Shown here: positions 1 through 7,802 of the stretch, piece after piece
Layout: the number at the start of each line of letters is the position of its first letter
Numbering within the stretch: the stretch's first letter is position 1
Origin: Actinomycetes bacterium
GTDB lineage: Bacteria; Actinomycetota; Acidimicrobiia; Acidimicrobiales; RAAP-2
DNA length: 13,740 bases
Reading direction: 5' to 3'
Assembly (NCBI GenBank): GCA_021850345.1
Contig: JAJZMN010000240.1
Span: 1-13,740, forward strand
Translations under genes and position numbers: made by a program
Notes under the pieces: generated by a model
What the model was told of the DNA's origin: nothing
Databases searched by the model: none
Seen by the model: the letters and a program-made list of their open reading frames with translations, nothing else

Positions 1-1
1 C

Positions 2-1189
2 TCACGCCGGCGCCCGCGTCAGACACGACGCCGCCGCACCCGGCGGCGAGAAGGTGCCTCCCGCTGCAGGATGGAATCCGGGCTGGCTCGCCGGTCCGAC
101 GCCCTGGCCGAGCTCGGTGGAGCAGCCCGCTCCCGGTTTCACCGCGGGGACCGGGACCGGGCTCGCATAGGTGTCCCCCTGCTGGGACGAGGGCGGGAGG
201 ATCAGCCGCGTGCGGAGCATCGTCTGGCCAGGGTTGGCGGACTGGCCCTTGGCGAGAGCCTTCGCAGTGCCGGTCACCGCGACCGCTGTGACCGCCCCGA
301 AGAAGTAGTGGTTCAGCGCAAGGGAGGAGGAGAGGTTCGACAACTGCTGGGGCTGGTCCAGGTTGGCGTTCAGCTGCGAGAAATCGTGGACGAGGCAGGC
401 GAAGTCCGGCGCCTGGTTCGCGCTGAACCTCCCCAGCGCACCCATCGCGGCCTGCCCGTTCGACAAGTCGCCTTGGACTGCCTGCTTCTCGCGGGCGAAC
501 ACCTGCACCATCGCCTCGGTGTTGGCGAGCGCCTCCTCGAGCTGGGGGCCGGCGGCGGTCACCGCGTCCATGACGGGCGGGGCGTTGGCGAGAAGGGCCT
601 CGAACTGGCGCTGGTAGCGGAGGAACTCCCTCGAGAACGCCGTGCCCGACGACACGATGGTGCGGAGGTTCCCGGCCTGGCCGCGCAGCCCGGTCGCGAG
701 CTCGGAGAGGAGCTGGTTGAGCCGGCCGGCGGGGATCGCCCGCAAGAGCCGGGTGGCCAGCGCGACGACCTTCCCGATCTGGACGGGCACGTCGCTCTTC
801 GCGACAGGGACGAGCGCGCCCGAACGCAGGGGCGCGACGTGGCCGCCGTGGCGCGGCCTGAGCTCTACGACCTGCTCGCCGAGGTCATTGGCGATCCCGA
901 TGTTGGCCACCACGTCGCTCGGCACCGTCACACCGGGATCGATGGTCATGCCGACTTCCGCGCCGCGACGCACGAGGCGGACCGAAGAGACGTTGCCGAC
1001 CGTGACGCCGTTCAGCTCCACTGGGAAGTTCGTGTAGATCCCCGAGGCGGTCGGGAACACTGCCGAGAGGCGAGTGGTCGACTCGAACGGGTTGCCGAGG
1101 AGGTCGACGACGCCGTAGGCGACAAGTGCGGCCGCGACGAGAGCGAAGACCACCAGGTTCAGTACGAGTCGCCAGCTACGCGTGCCCAT
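2..1189 (-). CDS. mceF: MceF, MCE-family lipid-transport subunit (last gene of the mce operon)
   Basis: This 395-residue protein should be one of six subunits of the Mce needle that carries lipids from the outer layers to the YrbE permease. It has a short basic start, one membrane anchor at about residues 8-30, and an MCE domain at about 37-130 with the G-V-T-V-G core at 61-65. A long helical region follows (about 135-255). Cysteines lie at 265, 356 and 389, and the C-terminus is Pro/Gly/Ser-rich. The family's usual glycine pair before the core is replaced by T-N (residues 53-54), as expected for a divergent F-type subunit. The ATG at 1189 is chosen because an AGGAGG lies 7 bases upstream and the membrane anchor follows directly. 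It begins 11 bp after mceE, the only non-overlapping junction in the operon. The stop codon is at positions 2-4, so the gene is complete, but anything downstream (for example mce-associated mas genes) is outside the window. Confidence 0.93.
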   Translation of the reverse strand: MGTRSWRLVLNLVVFALVAAALVAYGVVDLLGNPFESTTRLSAVFPTASGIYTNFPVELNGVTVGNVSSVRLVRRGAEVGMTIDPGVTVPSDVVANIGIANDLGEQVVELRPRHGGHVAPLRSGALVPVAKSDVPVQIGKVVALATRLLRAIPAGRLNQLLSELATGLRGQAGNLRTIVSSGTAFSREFLRYQRQFEALLANAPPVMDAVTAAGPQLEEALANTEAMVQVFAREKQAVQGDLSNGQAAMGALGRFSANQAPDFACLVHDFSQLNANLDQPQQLSNLSSSLALNHYFFGAVTAVAVTGTAKALAKGQSANPGQTMLRTRLILPPSSQQGDTYASPVPVPAVKPGAGCSTELGQGVGPASQPGFHPAAGGTFSPPGAAASCLTRAPA

Positions 1190-1196
1190 CGTCCCG

Positions 1197-1202
1197 CCTC
1201 CT
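1197..1202 (-). promoter_or_regulatory. Shine-Dalgarno of mceF overlapping the mceE stop
   Basis: On the minus strand an AGGAGG sits 7 bases before the mceF ATG and shares bases with the mceE TAG stop codon. It fixes the mceF start. It suggests that ribosomes ending on mceE can reinitiate on mceF, and also that mceF can recruit ribosomes independently. Confidence 0.75.
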
Positions 1203-2184
1203 AGCGCTTGGCGCAACTCGTGCCCGGTGTCTGTGTCCCACCTCCACCGGGAAGGCCGCAGACGACCAAGTTGTTCATGATCTGCAAGAAGTTGTGGCGC
1301 ACCGACTCGGACATGGTGGCGTCGTGCTGCGGGAGCCACTCGAGGATCCGCGCCAGGTCCTGCTGGTGGAGGGCCAACTGGTTCGAGACCGCACCGAGCG
1401 CGCGCAGCTGGTCGACGATCTGGGGGTAGTTGCGCGAGATGATCGATGCTCCCTGAGCGGACACCGCATTGAGCGACTGCAGCAGCCGCTCGAAGCGGGT
1501 GGAGTTCGCGGCGAGGATCTTGACGGTGTTGGAGAGGTTCGTGATCGCCTGCGCGTCCGGCCCCGATGTCGGTGCCATGGTGGAGCCGAGCCGGTCCAGG
1601 CTGTCGACGACCGTGCGGATCTGGGCGGTCCGAGAGGCGTACCCCGCTGCGACGGTAGCCGTGTCGTTGAGGAACTGGTGGAGCGCCGCCGCCTCCCCGA
1701 CGAAGCCCTGGCCGCCGGCGTTCACGATCTCGGCGAGATCGCTTGCGGAGATCGCGCCGAAGACCGCCGAGCCCGCGCCGATCACCTGCTCCACTGTGGG
1801 GACGACCGCGGTGTGCCTGATGACGGCGCCGTCGGCGAGCCGTCCCACCGGGTGCGGCGGCACGGCCAGGTCGACGTAGCGCTCGCCGAGGATGGTCGTC
1901 CGGTTGATCTTGGCGATCACGTTGGCGGGCACGTCCGCGCGCCGTTGGATCGACATGGTCACCTTGGCGCGGCTGCCCGAGAGCGAGATGCCCGTCACAT
2001 CGCCGACCGGCACATCGGCGAGCTTGACCGGCGCTCCGAGGGCGAGTGTGCCCGCGTCGGAGAACAGCGCGCTCGTCGTGATCGTGCTGGCCGAGCTGCC
2101 CATGCACCCGGAAAGTCCGAGCGAGAGCGCGCCGAACGCGAGCAGCGCGGCGGCGCGGGAGACGAGTCGCGGCCGCCGGCTCAT
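1201..2184 (-). CDS. mceE: MceE, MCE-family lipoprotein subunit (LprK type)
   Basis: This 327-residue subunit is the lipoprotein member of the Mce hexamer. The signal peptide has basic residues M-S-R-R-P-R, a hydrophobic stretch at 11-24, and a lipobox L-S-G-C with the lipidated cysteine at 27. Mature protein would be held in the membrane by lipid rather than by a helix, the hallmark that separates MceE from its five paralogues. The MCE domain spans about 34-126, with D-V-P-V-G at 57-61 where other subunits have G-V-x-V-G. A helical region runs from about 130 to 300, and a cysteine pair (309, 324) lies near the end. The start ATG overlaps the mceD stop (ATGA), with a GGGAG about 8 bases upstream. 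It is short at the C-terminus compared with its neighbours, with no long low-complexity tail. Confidence 0.93.
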   Translation of the reverse strand: MSRRPRLVSRAAALLAFGALSLGLSGCMGSSASTITTSALFSDAGTLALGAPVKLADVPVGDVTGISLSGSRAKVTMSIQRRADVPANVIAKINRTTILGERYVDLAVPPHPVGRLADGAVIRHTAVVPTVEQVIGAGSAVFGAISASDLAEIVNAGGQGFVGEAAALHQFLNDTATVAAGYASRTAQIRTVVDSLDRLGSTMAPTSGPDAQAITNLSNTVKILAANSTRFERLLQSLNAVSAQGASIISRNYPQIVDQLRALGAVSNQLALHQQDLARILEWLPQHDATMSESVRHNFLQIMNNLVVCGLPGGGGTQTPGTSCAKR

Positions 2185-3998
2185 CGCTGCGCTCCCGTGA
2201 GTCGGTCGCGGCGCGTGCCGAGACGCCGGTCATGCTGGGCCCGGTGGTTGCGACGGGCCCGGTGGTTGCGACGGGCCCGGTGCAGCCGGTGCAGCCGGTG
2301 CGTCCGGTGAGTCCGGTGCGCCTGCAGCCACGACGACCCGTGGTGGTCGACGGCGCCGGGCACGCCATTCGGAAGCGGAGGGAGCTCCTTCGCGGCGCTC
2401 GCGGTGAGCGAGGGGGCAGGGGTGCTCTTGGCCGGGACGTCATAGGAGAGGAGTCCGTTCGAGCTTGTCGTCTGGCCGGCGCTTGTCGTCTGGCTGGAGG
2501 TGCACTTCACGATCCCCAGGACGTCGAGGCATGTCCCTGTCGCCGTCCCTGTCGCCGATCCGGACCCTCCTCCTGTGGCGCCGCTCCCGCCCGCGCTCGG
2601 TGTGGCGCCTCCCCCGGTGCCCGCCGTCGAGCCGGTGCTCCCCGAGGTCGAACCGCTCCGGGCTGTCGTCGTCGAGGTGCTCTTCGGCGACGTCGACCTG
2701 GCACCGGGGATCTTGGCCAGTCCCGTTGCGAACATGGACGCCGGCGAGCCTGGGGGGAGCTTTCCGTCCCGGACGTCCTGCAGGATCGTGGGGATCTGCG
2801 GGGTGATCGATGTGAAGTACCTCGTCGAGGGGTTGCCGCATGTCCGGAGCGTCTTGCGCTGCTTCGCGCTGAGCCCTGTGGCGTGGTGAGCGAGGATCCT
2901 GCGGCAGACACCGGCCAGCCTCGAGCGCACCATCCCGGCGAGGATGGCGCCGGTGAGACCGGTGGGGTTCTGCGCGTTGAGTGTCAGCCAGTTGTATGTC
3001 GATGTGTAGACACGGCGCGCCCCTGTGAAGAGCGCGACCGACGACGAAAGGATCTCGTCGAGGGATGTGAGGTTCCGGTCGATGGTGCGGCCGACCGTCG
3101 TGATGGTGCCCACGTCGGACTCGAGCGGGCGCAGGTTCGGGACCAGCAGCTGGACGATCTGGCTGCTCGCCTGAGACAGCTGGACGAGTGCGCCCCCGAG
3201 CTGGGAGCTGTGCTGGGCGATGACGCCCGAGACAGTGTCGTAGTCGGTGATCAGCTGCGTGATCTGGCTCGTCCGAGCGTCGAGCGCGCCGGTTAGCTGC
3301 GCCAGCGAACCGTTCATCTGGCCGAGCGTGTCCGCCTTTGTCGCGAGCAGCTTCAGCGTCCCGGCCGCACCCGAGATGAGCCTGTTGAGGTTCTTCCCCT
3401 GCCCCCGGAGGTCCTGGGCGAGGTTCGACACGAGATTGCCGACGGCGTGTGGGTTGATCCGCTGGAGGGTGCGACGCAGCGACCTGAGCACCTGCTCCGT
3501 CGACACCGGCACGGCGGTGCGCGACATCGGGATCACCGCGCCGGAACGGAGCGTCGGGCCACCCGTGTAGCCCGGGGAGAGCTCGATGCTCGGCTCGCCG
3601 AGGATCTCCGGCGAGACGAGCGACGCGTCCGCCGTCTCGGGGAGCGGGTGGCCGCGGTCGATGGCCATCCGCACGACCACCTCGTCGCCGACGTTCTTCA
3701 CCGACGTGACCGTGCCGACAGGGACGCCGAGGACTTCGACCGCCGCGCCGGGGAAAAGGCCCGGCGCCTGCGCGAAGCGCGCGGTGACCGGATACGTCGA
3801 CGGCTCCGCGCCTGCCTCCACGGCAGCAAGCGACCCTGCCGCGACGACGAGCGCGGCGAGGGCCCACCCAAACCGCTTGCGCACCGTCATGCGCGCCCCT
3901 CCCCACCGGCCGTGGCCGTTCCCGTTGCCGTGTCCTTCCGGCCACGGGATGGTCGAAAGGCTTACCCGTTCGTCGGGGGTTCGCGTGAAGATGGCCAT
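2181..3998 (-). CDS. mceD: MceD, MCE-family subunit with long Ser/Gly/Thr linker and H-R-x repeat tail
   Basis: At 605 residues this is the longest Mce subunit here. It has a cytosolic N-terminus of about 40 residues including a G-N-G-N-G-H-G run, and a membrane anchor at about 43-63. The MCE domain covers about 68-162 with G-V-P-V-G at 91-95, and a helical region follows (about 165-325). A cysteine pair lies at 365 and 387. From about 435 it becomes Ser/Thr/Gly-rich, with a second cysteine pair (490, 499), and ends in nine H-R-x or R-R-N triplets (561-587) plus 18 basic residues. The chosen ATG at 3998 overlaps the mceC stop (TGATG). A second ATG at 3890 (residue 37) has a strong GGAGGGG before it and would remove the N-terminal run, so the start is uncertain. 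The tail is in frame with the ATGA overlap to mceE, so it does not look like a frameshift product. Confidence 0.9.
   Translation of the reverse strand: MAIFTRTPDERVSLSTIPWPEGHGNGNGHGRWGGARMTVRKRFGWALAALVVAAGSLAAVEAGAEPSTYPVTARFAQAPGLFPGAAVEVLGVPVGTVTSVKNVGDEVVVRMAIDRGHPLPETADASLVSPEILGEPSIELSPGYTGGPTLRSGAVIPMSRTAVPVSTEQVLRSLRRTLQRINPHAVGNLVSNLAQDLRGQGKNLNRLISGAAGTLKLLATKADTLGQMNGSLAQLTGALDARTSQITQLITDYDTVSGVIAQHSSQLGGALVQLSQASSQIVQLLVPNLRPLESDVGTITTVGRTIDRNLTSLDEILSSSVALFTGARRVYTSTYNWLTLNAQNPTGLTGAILAGMVRSRLAGVCRRILAHHATGLSAKQRKTLRTCGNPSTRYFTSITPQIPTILQDVRDGKLPPGSPASMFATGLAKIPGARSTSPKSTSTTTARSGSTSGSTGSTAGTGGGATPSAGGSGATGGGSGSATGTATGTCLDVLGIVKCTSSQTTSAGQTTSSNGLLSYDVPAKSTPAPSLTASAAKELPPLPNGVPGAVDHHGSSWLQAHRTHRTHRLHRLHRARRNHRARRNHRAQHDRRLGTRRDRLTGAQR
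2238..2318. repeat. 9-bp tandem repeat tract at the 3' end of mceD
   Basis: Nine 9-bp units lie head to tail. On the plus strand they are GGCCCGGTG and GTTGCGACG alternating (five units: GGCCCGGTG three times, GTTGCGACG twice), then CAGCCGGTG twice, CGTCCGGTG and AGTCCGGTG. Because the unit is a multiple of three, it encodes triplets H-R-x and R-R-N in mceD. The two identical 18-bp blocks at 2238-2273 suggest recent duplication. Copy number could vary between strains without breaking the frame. Confidence 0.9.
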
Positions 3999-5239
3999 CA
4001 GCCCCGACTCCCCATGAGCGGGGCGAAGAGCTGGCTCAGTCCGCCCACCCCGGCGTTGGGGGCCGAAGGTGTCAGGCTCCCGCCGGGGACGATCGGCGCT
4101 CCTGGCGCGTTGCCGCCCGGTGCGCCGCCCGGTGCGCCGCCCGGGGGTGTCGACCCTGTGAGGGGCAAGCCCGTGCCCGTCGGCTCCCCTGTGCGTGTCG
4201 CGCACGGCAGTGGTGTAGGGCCGAGGGCGTCGTCCAGCGCGGTTGTGAGCGCCCCGCACGAGCCCAGCACCCCTGCCGTGCCGGTCTCCCCGGTGGTGCT
4301 CACGTAGATGTTGGTCCATGTGAGCGGGGTGGAGCCCGAGTACCCGATCGAAGAGAACCCTTTGATCGCAGCTCCGAGATAGGAGACGGCCTGCGCCAGG
4401 TCGTCCTGGTGGTGGCTCACGACTCCCAGGGTCGCCGTCAGATGATTGATCAGCGCGTCGATCTGAGGCCGGTTCTTGGAGAGCAGCCCGTTGGTCTGGG
4501 CCGCCATCGCGTCGAGGTTGTCGATGAGCGACGCGAGCTGGGTGCTGTGGCCGGCCAGCCCCGCGGCGAGCGTGTCGAGCTGACCGATGGCTGTCGAGAG
4601 CTGCTGGTCGTGCTGGGCGAGCGTCGCGGCGAGCGTGTTGGAGGAGTCGATCAGCTGGCTCACCTGGGCGCTCCGGTTGCTCACCGTCGACAGCAGCTTG
4701 CCCAGTCCTTGGATGATCTGGGCGACCTGGTGCTCCTTGCCCTTGGTGATGGTGGCGAGGTCCTCGACCAGCGCGTTGAAGGCCTTCGCGTTCGAGCGCT
4801 CCATGAGGTGCCCCGCGATGTTGTTGAGCTGATAGAACTCGGTCGGAACGGAGGTGTCGGTGAGGAGCGCGCCCGTGCGGAGCGGACGCCCCCATCCGCT
4901 CACGGGATGCAGGCTGACGTCGACGACGCCGAGCAGGGTCTCGACCTCGATGTCGGCCGCCGTGTGTCGCGGGAGCACCACGCCGTTGTCGATCGTCATC
5001 GTGGCGTCGACGGCGTCGCCGCTCACCTTCACCGAGTCCACCGTGCCCACCTTGACCCCGGCGACGAGGACGTCGGTGCCCTTGGAGATGCCCGCGGCGT
5101 TCGGAAAGCGGGCAGAGATCTCGTAGCCCGACTGGAAGACGCTGCGGTTGAGGAAGAGGACCGCCGCGACGATCACCGCCATGACCGCGATGGCGATCGC
5201 GCCGATCGCCTTGGGTCGCCGCTCGGTGAAGGCCTTCAC
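3998..5239 (-). CDS. mceC: MceC, MCE-family lipid-transport subunit
   Basis: This 413-residue Mce subunit has a basic start, a membrane anchor at about 11-31, and an MCE domain at about 37-130 with G-V-K-V-G at 61-65. A long regular helical region (about 150-290) has leucine-spaced repeats that would form the needle. A cysteine pair lies at 328 and 346. The Pro/Gly tail at 365-387 is built from P-G-G-A repeats, encoded by a 12-bp tandem repeat. It starts with GTG overlapping the mceB stop (GTGA). A GGAGG lies 6 bases before the start, which supports this choice. It ends in a TGATG overlap with mceD. Confidence 0.93.
   Translation of the reverse strand: MKAFTERRPKAIGAIAIAVMAVIVAAVLFLNRSVFQSGYEISARFPNAAGISKGTDVLVAGVKVGTVDSVKVSGDAVDATMTIDNGVVLPRHTAADIEVETLLGVVDVSLHPVSGWGRPLRTGALLTDTSVPTEFYQLNNIAGHLMERSNAKAFNALVEDLATITKGKEHQVAQIIQGLGKLLSTVSNRSAQVSQLIDSSNTLAATLAQHDQQLSTAIGQLDTLAAGLAGHSTQLASLIDNLDAMAAQTNGLLSKNRPQIDALINHLTATLGVVSHHQDDLAQAVSYLGAAIKGFSSIGYSGSTPLTWTNIYVSTTGETGTAGVLGSCGALTTALDDALGPTPLPCATRTGEPTGTGLPLTGSTPPGGAPGGAPGGNAPGAPIVPGGSLTPSAPNAGVGGLSQLFAPLMGSRG
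4112..4144. repeat. 12-bp tandem repeat encoding the P-G-G-A tail of MceC
   Basis: GCCGCCCGGTGC occurs twice back to back, followed by a partial third copy (GCCGCCCGG). It encodes the repeated G-A-P-G motif of the MceC C-terminus. It is probably a slippage-prone low-complexity linker. Confidence 0.8.
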
Positions 5240-6474
5240 CTGCTACCTCCGCCGGAACCGCCCGCGACCGTTCTGAAGATGGCCGGCAGGTTCGAAGGGC
5301 CACCTGTCCCTGTGCCGCCGGGGCCACCGCCCGCGCCGGCCGGTCCCGCGCCGCCACCGCCCGCACCGCCCAGGAGACCGCCTGCGCTCCCTGTGCCGCC
5401 TGATGCGATCGGTGTGCTCGGCGGCGGGCCACCGCCGGAGCCCGAGCCTGCCGGCGGCGTTGTCGGCGCGTCGTAGCTGCACGAGGTCTGGTTGGCCAAG
5501 CAGGTGTAGATCGTCTGCACCTGGAACCACTGTCCGTACGAGGAGATCTCGACGTAGGGCGCGAGCCCCGAGCCGAGGGTTGTCAGGCTCTTCGCCAGCT
5601 GGGCCTGGTGCGCGTCGATCGTCGTGACCGCGGTGTTGAGGTCCGCGATCGTCGCCGACAGCGTGGAGCGGTTCTGCCCGACGAGCGTGGCCATGTCGCC
5701 CGCGACGGTCGAAAGGTTCCCGACGAGCGTGTCGAGGAGGTTGTTGCGCGAGGCGAGTGAGCGGGCGACCGTGTCGAGGTTCGCCACGAGGGTCGCGACA
5801 TCGCCGCTCCGTTGAGCGATCGCGGTGAGCACGCGGTCGAGACTGCCGATCACTTGCCCGACCTCGGCGTCGAGGGCGCCCACCGTCGAGGAGATCTTTG
5901 CGCCGTTGTTGATCAGCTGGTCGATCTCGGCAGTGTCGCCGTTGAGCGCGCCGGACACGTTGACCACGAAGGCGTTGGCCTCCTTCGGGTTGATCGCCTG
6001 GAGGAGCGGCCCGAGCGAGTTCAAGAAGGCGTTCACACTCGCGTCGGTCACGTCGTGGGTGAGCGGGATGGTCTGCCCCGGGCGAAGCAAGGGGCCGTGC
6101 GACGACGGGTAGAGGTAGACGTCCTTCTGCCCGATGACGTTCTTCCAACGCAAGCCGACATCGGTGCCCTTGCGAAGCGCCAGCGTGTTGTCGACGCTAA
6201 GGCCGACGAGGGCATGGCCTCGCTGGACGGCGATCGACGACACCTGGCCGACCTGCACGCCGGCGACGTCGACGGGTGTGCCGGTGGTGAGCCCGGTGGC
6301 ATCTGCGAGCTGCGCGTAGACGGTGTGGCGGGAGCTGAACAGGGTGATGTTGCCGACGTGCGCGGCAAGGGCGACGAGGAGCACCAGGCACGCGGCGGCG
6401 AACACCGCAAACTTCCAGACGCTCTTCGGGAGGTGCCTCAGACGGAGCAGGCGCAAAGAGGCGGACCGGCTCAT
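5236..6474 (-). CDS. mceB: MceB, MCE-family lipid-transport subunit
   Basis: This 412-residue Mce subunit has a strongly basic first 18 residues, a membrane anchor at about 20-40, and an MCE domain at about 49-140 with G-V-Q-V-G at 72-76. A helical region at about 145-305 has repeating leucine and asparagine positions. A close cysteine pair (325, 332) follows, and the tail from about 338 is very Gly-rich. The open frame extends much further upstream, but the start is placed at ATG 6474. There it overlaps the mceA stop (ATGA), a GGAGG lies 6 bases upstream, and the anchor follows at the family's usual distance. The glycine tail is unusual in composition but matches the low-complexity tails on MceC and MceD. 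Confidence 0.93.
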   Translation of the reverse strand: MSRSASLRLLRLRHLPKSVWKFAVFAAACLVLLVALAAHVGNITLFSSRHTVYAQLADATGLTTGTPVDVAGVQVGQVSSIAVQRGHALVGLSVDNTLALRKGTDVGLRWKNVIGQKDVYLYPSSHGPLLRPGQTIPLTHDVTDASVNAFLNSLGPLLQAINPKEANAFVVNVSGALNGDTAEIDQLINNGAKISSTVGALDAEVGQVIGSLDRVLTAIAQRSGDVATLVANLDTVARSLASRNNLLDTLVGNLSTVAGDMATLVGQNRSTLSATIADLNTAVTTIDAHQAQLAKSLTTLGSGLAPYVEISSYGQWFQVQTIYTCLANQTSCSYDAPTTPPAGSGSGGGPPPSTPIASGGTGSAGGLLGGAGGGGAGPAGAGGGPGGTGTGGPSNLPAIFRTVAGGSGGGSR

Positions 6475-7802
6475 GACGGGCCTCCGAGCAGCGAGCCGAT
6501 GTAGGAGCCGATGGAGGACTGCTGCGACGTCGAGGGCTGCCCGACCATGTGGTAGAGGGTTGTACCGATCCCCTTCGTCGCCTTTGCCACTGTTGTGAGC
6601 GACGGGCTCTTCGGCGGTGTCGAGAGGCCCGTCATCGGAGACGGCGCCGACGGAACGCCCGACTTGGGCTGACGCTGAAAGGCGTCGAAGCGCGCGATCT
6701 GCGCCTTGCATGTGAACGGCGTCCCGGCGCCCGCGAGCGCCTGCTGGAGCGGCTCGAGGTAGGACAGCCCCGGCGCCGGCGGCGCGATGAGATCGCACAC
6801 CAGCTGGTTGACCTGTGTGAACAGGACGAACGTCGTGAAGTACACGAAGTGGCTCCCTGTGGGGAGCGTCTCGTGGCTCACCGCGCTCCCGACCTTGTAG
6901 GCGTAGCGGTACGCACCCCGGATCACCTGTCCCAGCTCTGCCTGCTGTGCAGTGAGCACCCGTGCGGGGTTCGCGCCGTCGGCGAGCAGCGTGTCGATTG
7001 TGGGGTGGTAGTCGCTGAGCAGCCGTGCGAGCTGCGCAGAGAACGCTGTGAGGTTGGCGAGGAGCCGCCGGTAGTCGGCCGACTCCCGGTTGAAGGCGGG
7101 CAGGGCAACGTTCTCGGCCCGCGCGATGCCGTTCATGGAAGTTCCGTCGGGAGCGACCGCGGCCGTGAAGCTCGCAAACGAGTCGAACGCCGCGAGCTGT
7201 GCCGACAGCGTCCGGTCGAAGAAGGCGGCAAGGTTCGCCCCCGCCCCGATCGACGTCTTGATCCGCGGACCTTCCCCGTTCGATGCCTGGGCAAGCTCCC
7301 CGACGACCGCCGCGAGGTTGGCCCTTGTGATCTTGTCGAGAAGGGGCGCGGCCGCTGTGAAGAGGTCGCCGAGCTCGTCGGAGGTGGACGTCCTGGTGAG
7401 GACGGATCCCGGTGCGAGGAACGGACCTCTCGCCGCCCGTTGGCCGGGCGTACGAAGTGTGACCTGCTCGGCACCGAAGAGGTTGAGGGGGGCGATGGTG
7501 GCCCGGGTGCCGACGGGCACCCTGAAGCCAGGCTCGAGGAGCAGTGTCACCCGCGCCCGGTGGGCCGCGAGCGAGATCGCCGAGACGCGGCCCACCTGCA
7601 CACCGCGGTAGACGACCTCCGAGCCCGGCTGGAGCCCCTCGCCCGCACGCGGGAAGTAGCCGGTGAGCCGGTAGTCGCCTGCGAAGTCGCCGTTGGCGGC
7701 GCGTACCGACAACACGGTCACGGCGACGGCGGTGACGAGGACCGCGAGCGCGATCCCCGCACGTGCCAGTCGGCGCCGCTCGAAGCGGCCGAACCCGCTC
7801 AC
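6471..7802 (-). CDS. mceA: MceA, MCE-family lipid-transport subunit (first mce gene)
   Basis: This 443-residue subunit is the first of the six Mce proteins and lies directly after the two permease genes, as in all actinobacterial mce operons. It has a basic start, a membrane anchor at about 14-34, and an MCE domain at about 42-137 with G-V-Q-V-G at 67-71. A helical region runs from about 145 to 305. A cysteine pair lies at 336 and 365, and a Ser/Pro/Thr-rich tail follows. The start codon is GTG, overlapping the yrbEB stop (GTGA), with a GAGG 8 bases upstream. In pathogenic mycobacteria this family gave its name to host-cell entry. Here the expected role is lipid or sterol uptake, with the substrate unknown. 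Confidence 0.92.
   Translation of the reverse strand: MSGFGRFERRRLARAGIALAVLVTAVAVTVLSVRAANGDFAGDYRLTGYFPRAGEGLQPGSEVVYRGVQVGRVSAISLAAHRARVTLLLEPGFRVPVGTRATIAPLNLFGAEQVTLRTPGQRAARGPFLAPGSVLTRTSTSDELGDLFTAAAPLLDKITRANLAAVVGELAQASNGEGPRIKTSIGAGANLAAFFDRTLSAQLAAFDSFASFTAAVAPDGTSMNGIARAENVALPAFNRESADYRRLLANLTAFSAQLARLLSDYHPTIDTLLADGANPARVLTAQQAELGQVIRGAYRYAYKVGSAVSHETLPTGSHFVYFTTFVLFTQVNQLVCDLIAPPAPGLSYLEPLQQALAGAGTPFTCKAQIARFDAFQRQPKSGVPSAPSPMTGLSTPPKSPSLTTVAKATKGIGTTLYHMVGQPSTSQQSSIGSYIGSLLGGPS

Noticed and set aside
71..1204. Long plus-strand open frames opposite mceF and mceE (also 1126-2310)
   Set aside because: They are antisense shadows of high-GC coding sequence, Arg/Glu/Asp-rich with no recognisable domain.
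2238..2318. CRISPR array or integration repeat
   Set aside because: Units are 9 bp with no spacers, and they encode an in-frame protein repeat.
2181..2330. A frameshift at the end of mceD, given the odd basic tail
   Set aside because: The stop in this frame makes a perfect ATGA overlap with mceE, as at the other junctions. The alternate frame does not stop there.
1190..2443. A long open minus-strand frame running upstream of mceF through all of mceE
   Set aside because: It is the GC-driven extension of the mceF frame. mceE in the other frame has a lipobox, MCE motifs and correct overlaps, and the extension has Arg-rich noise without family features.
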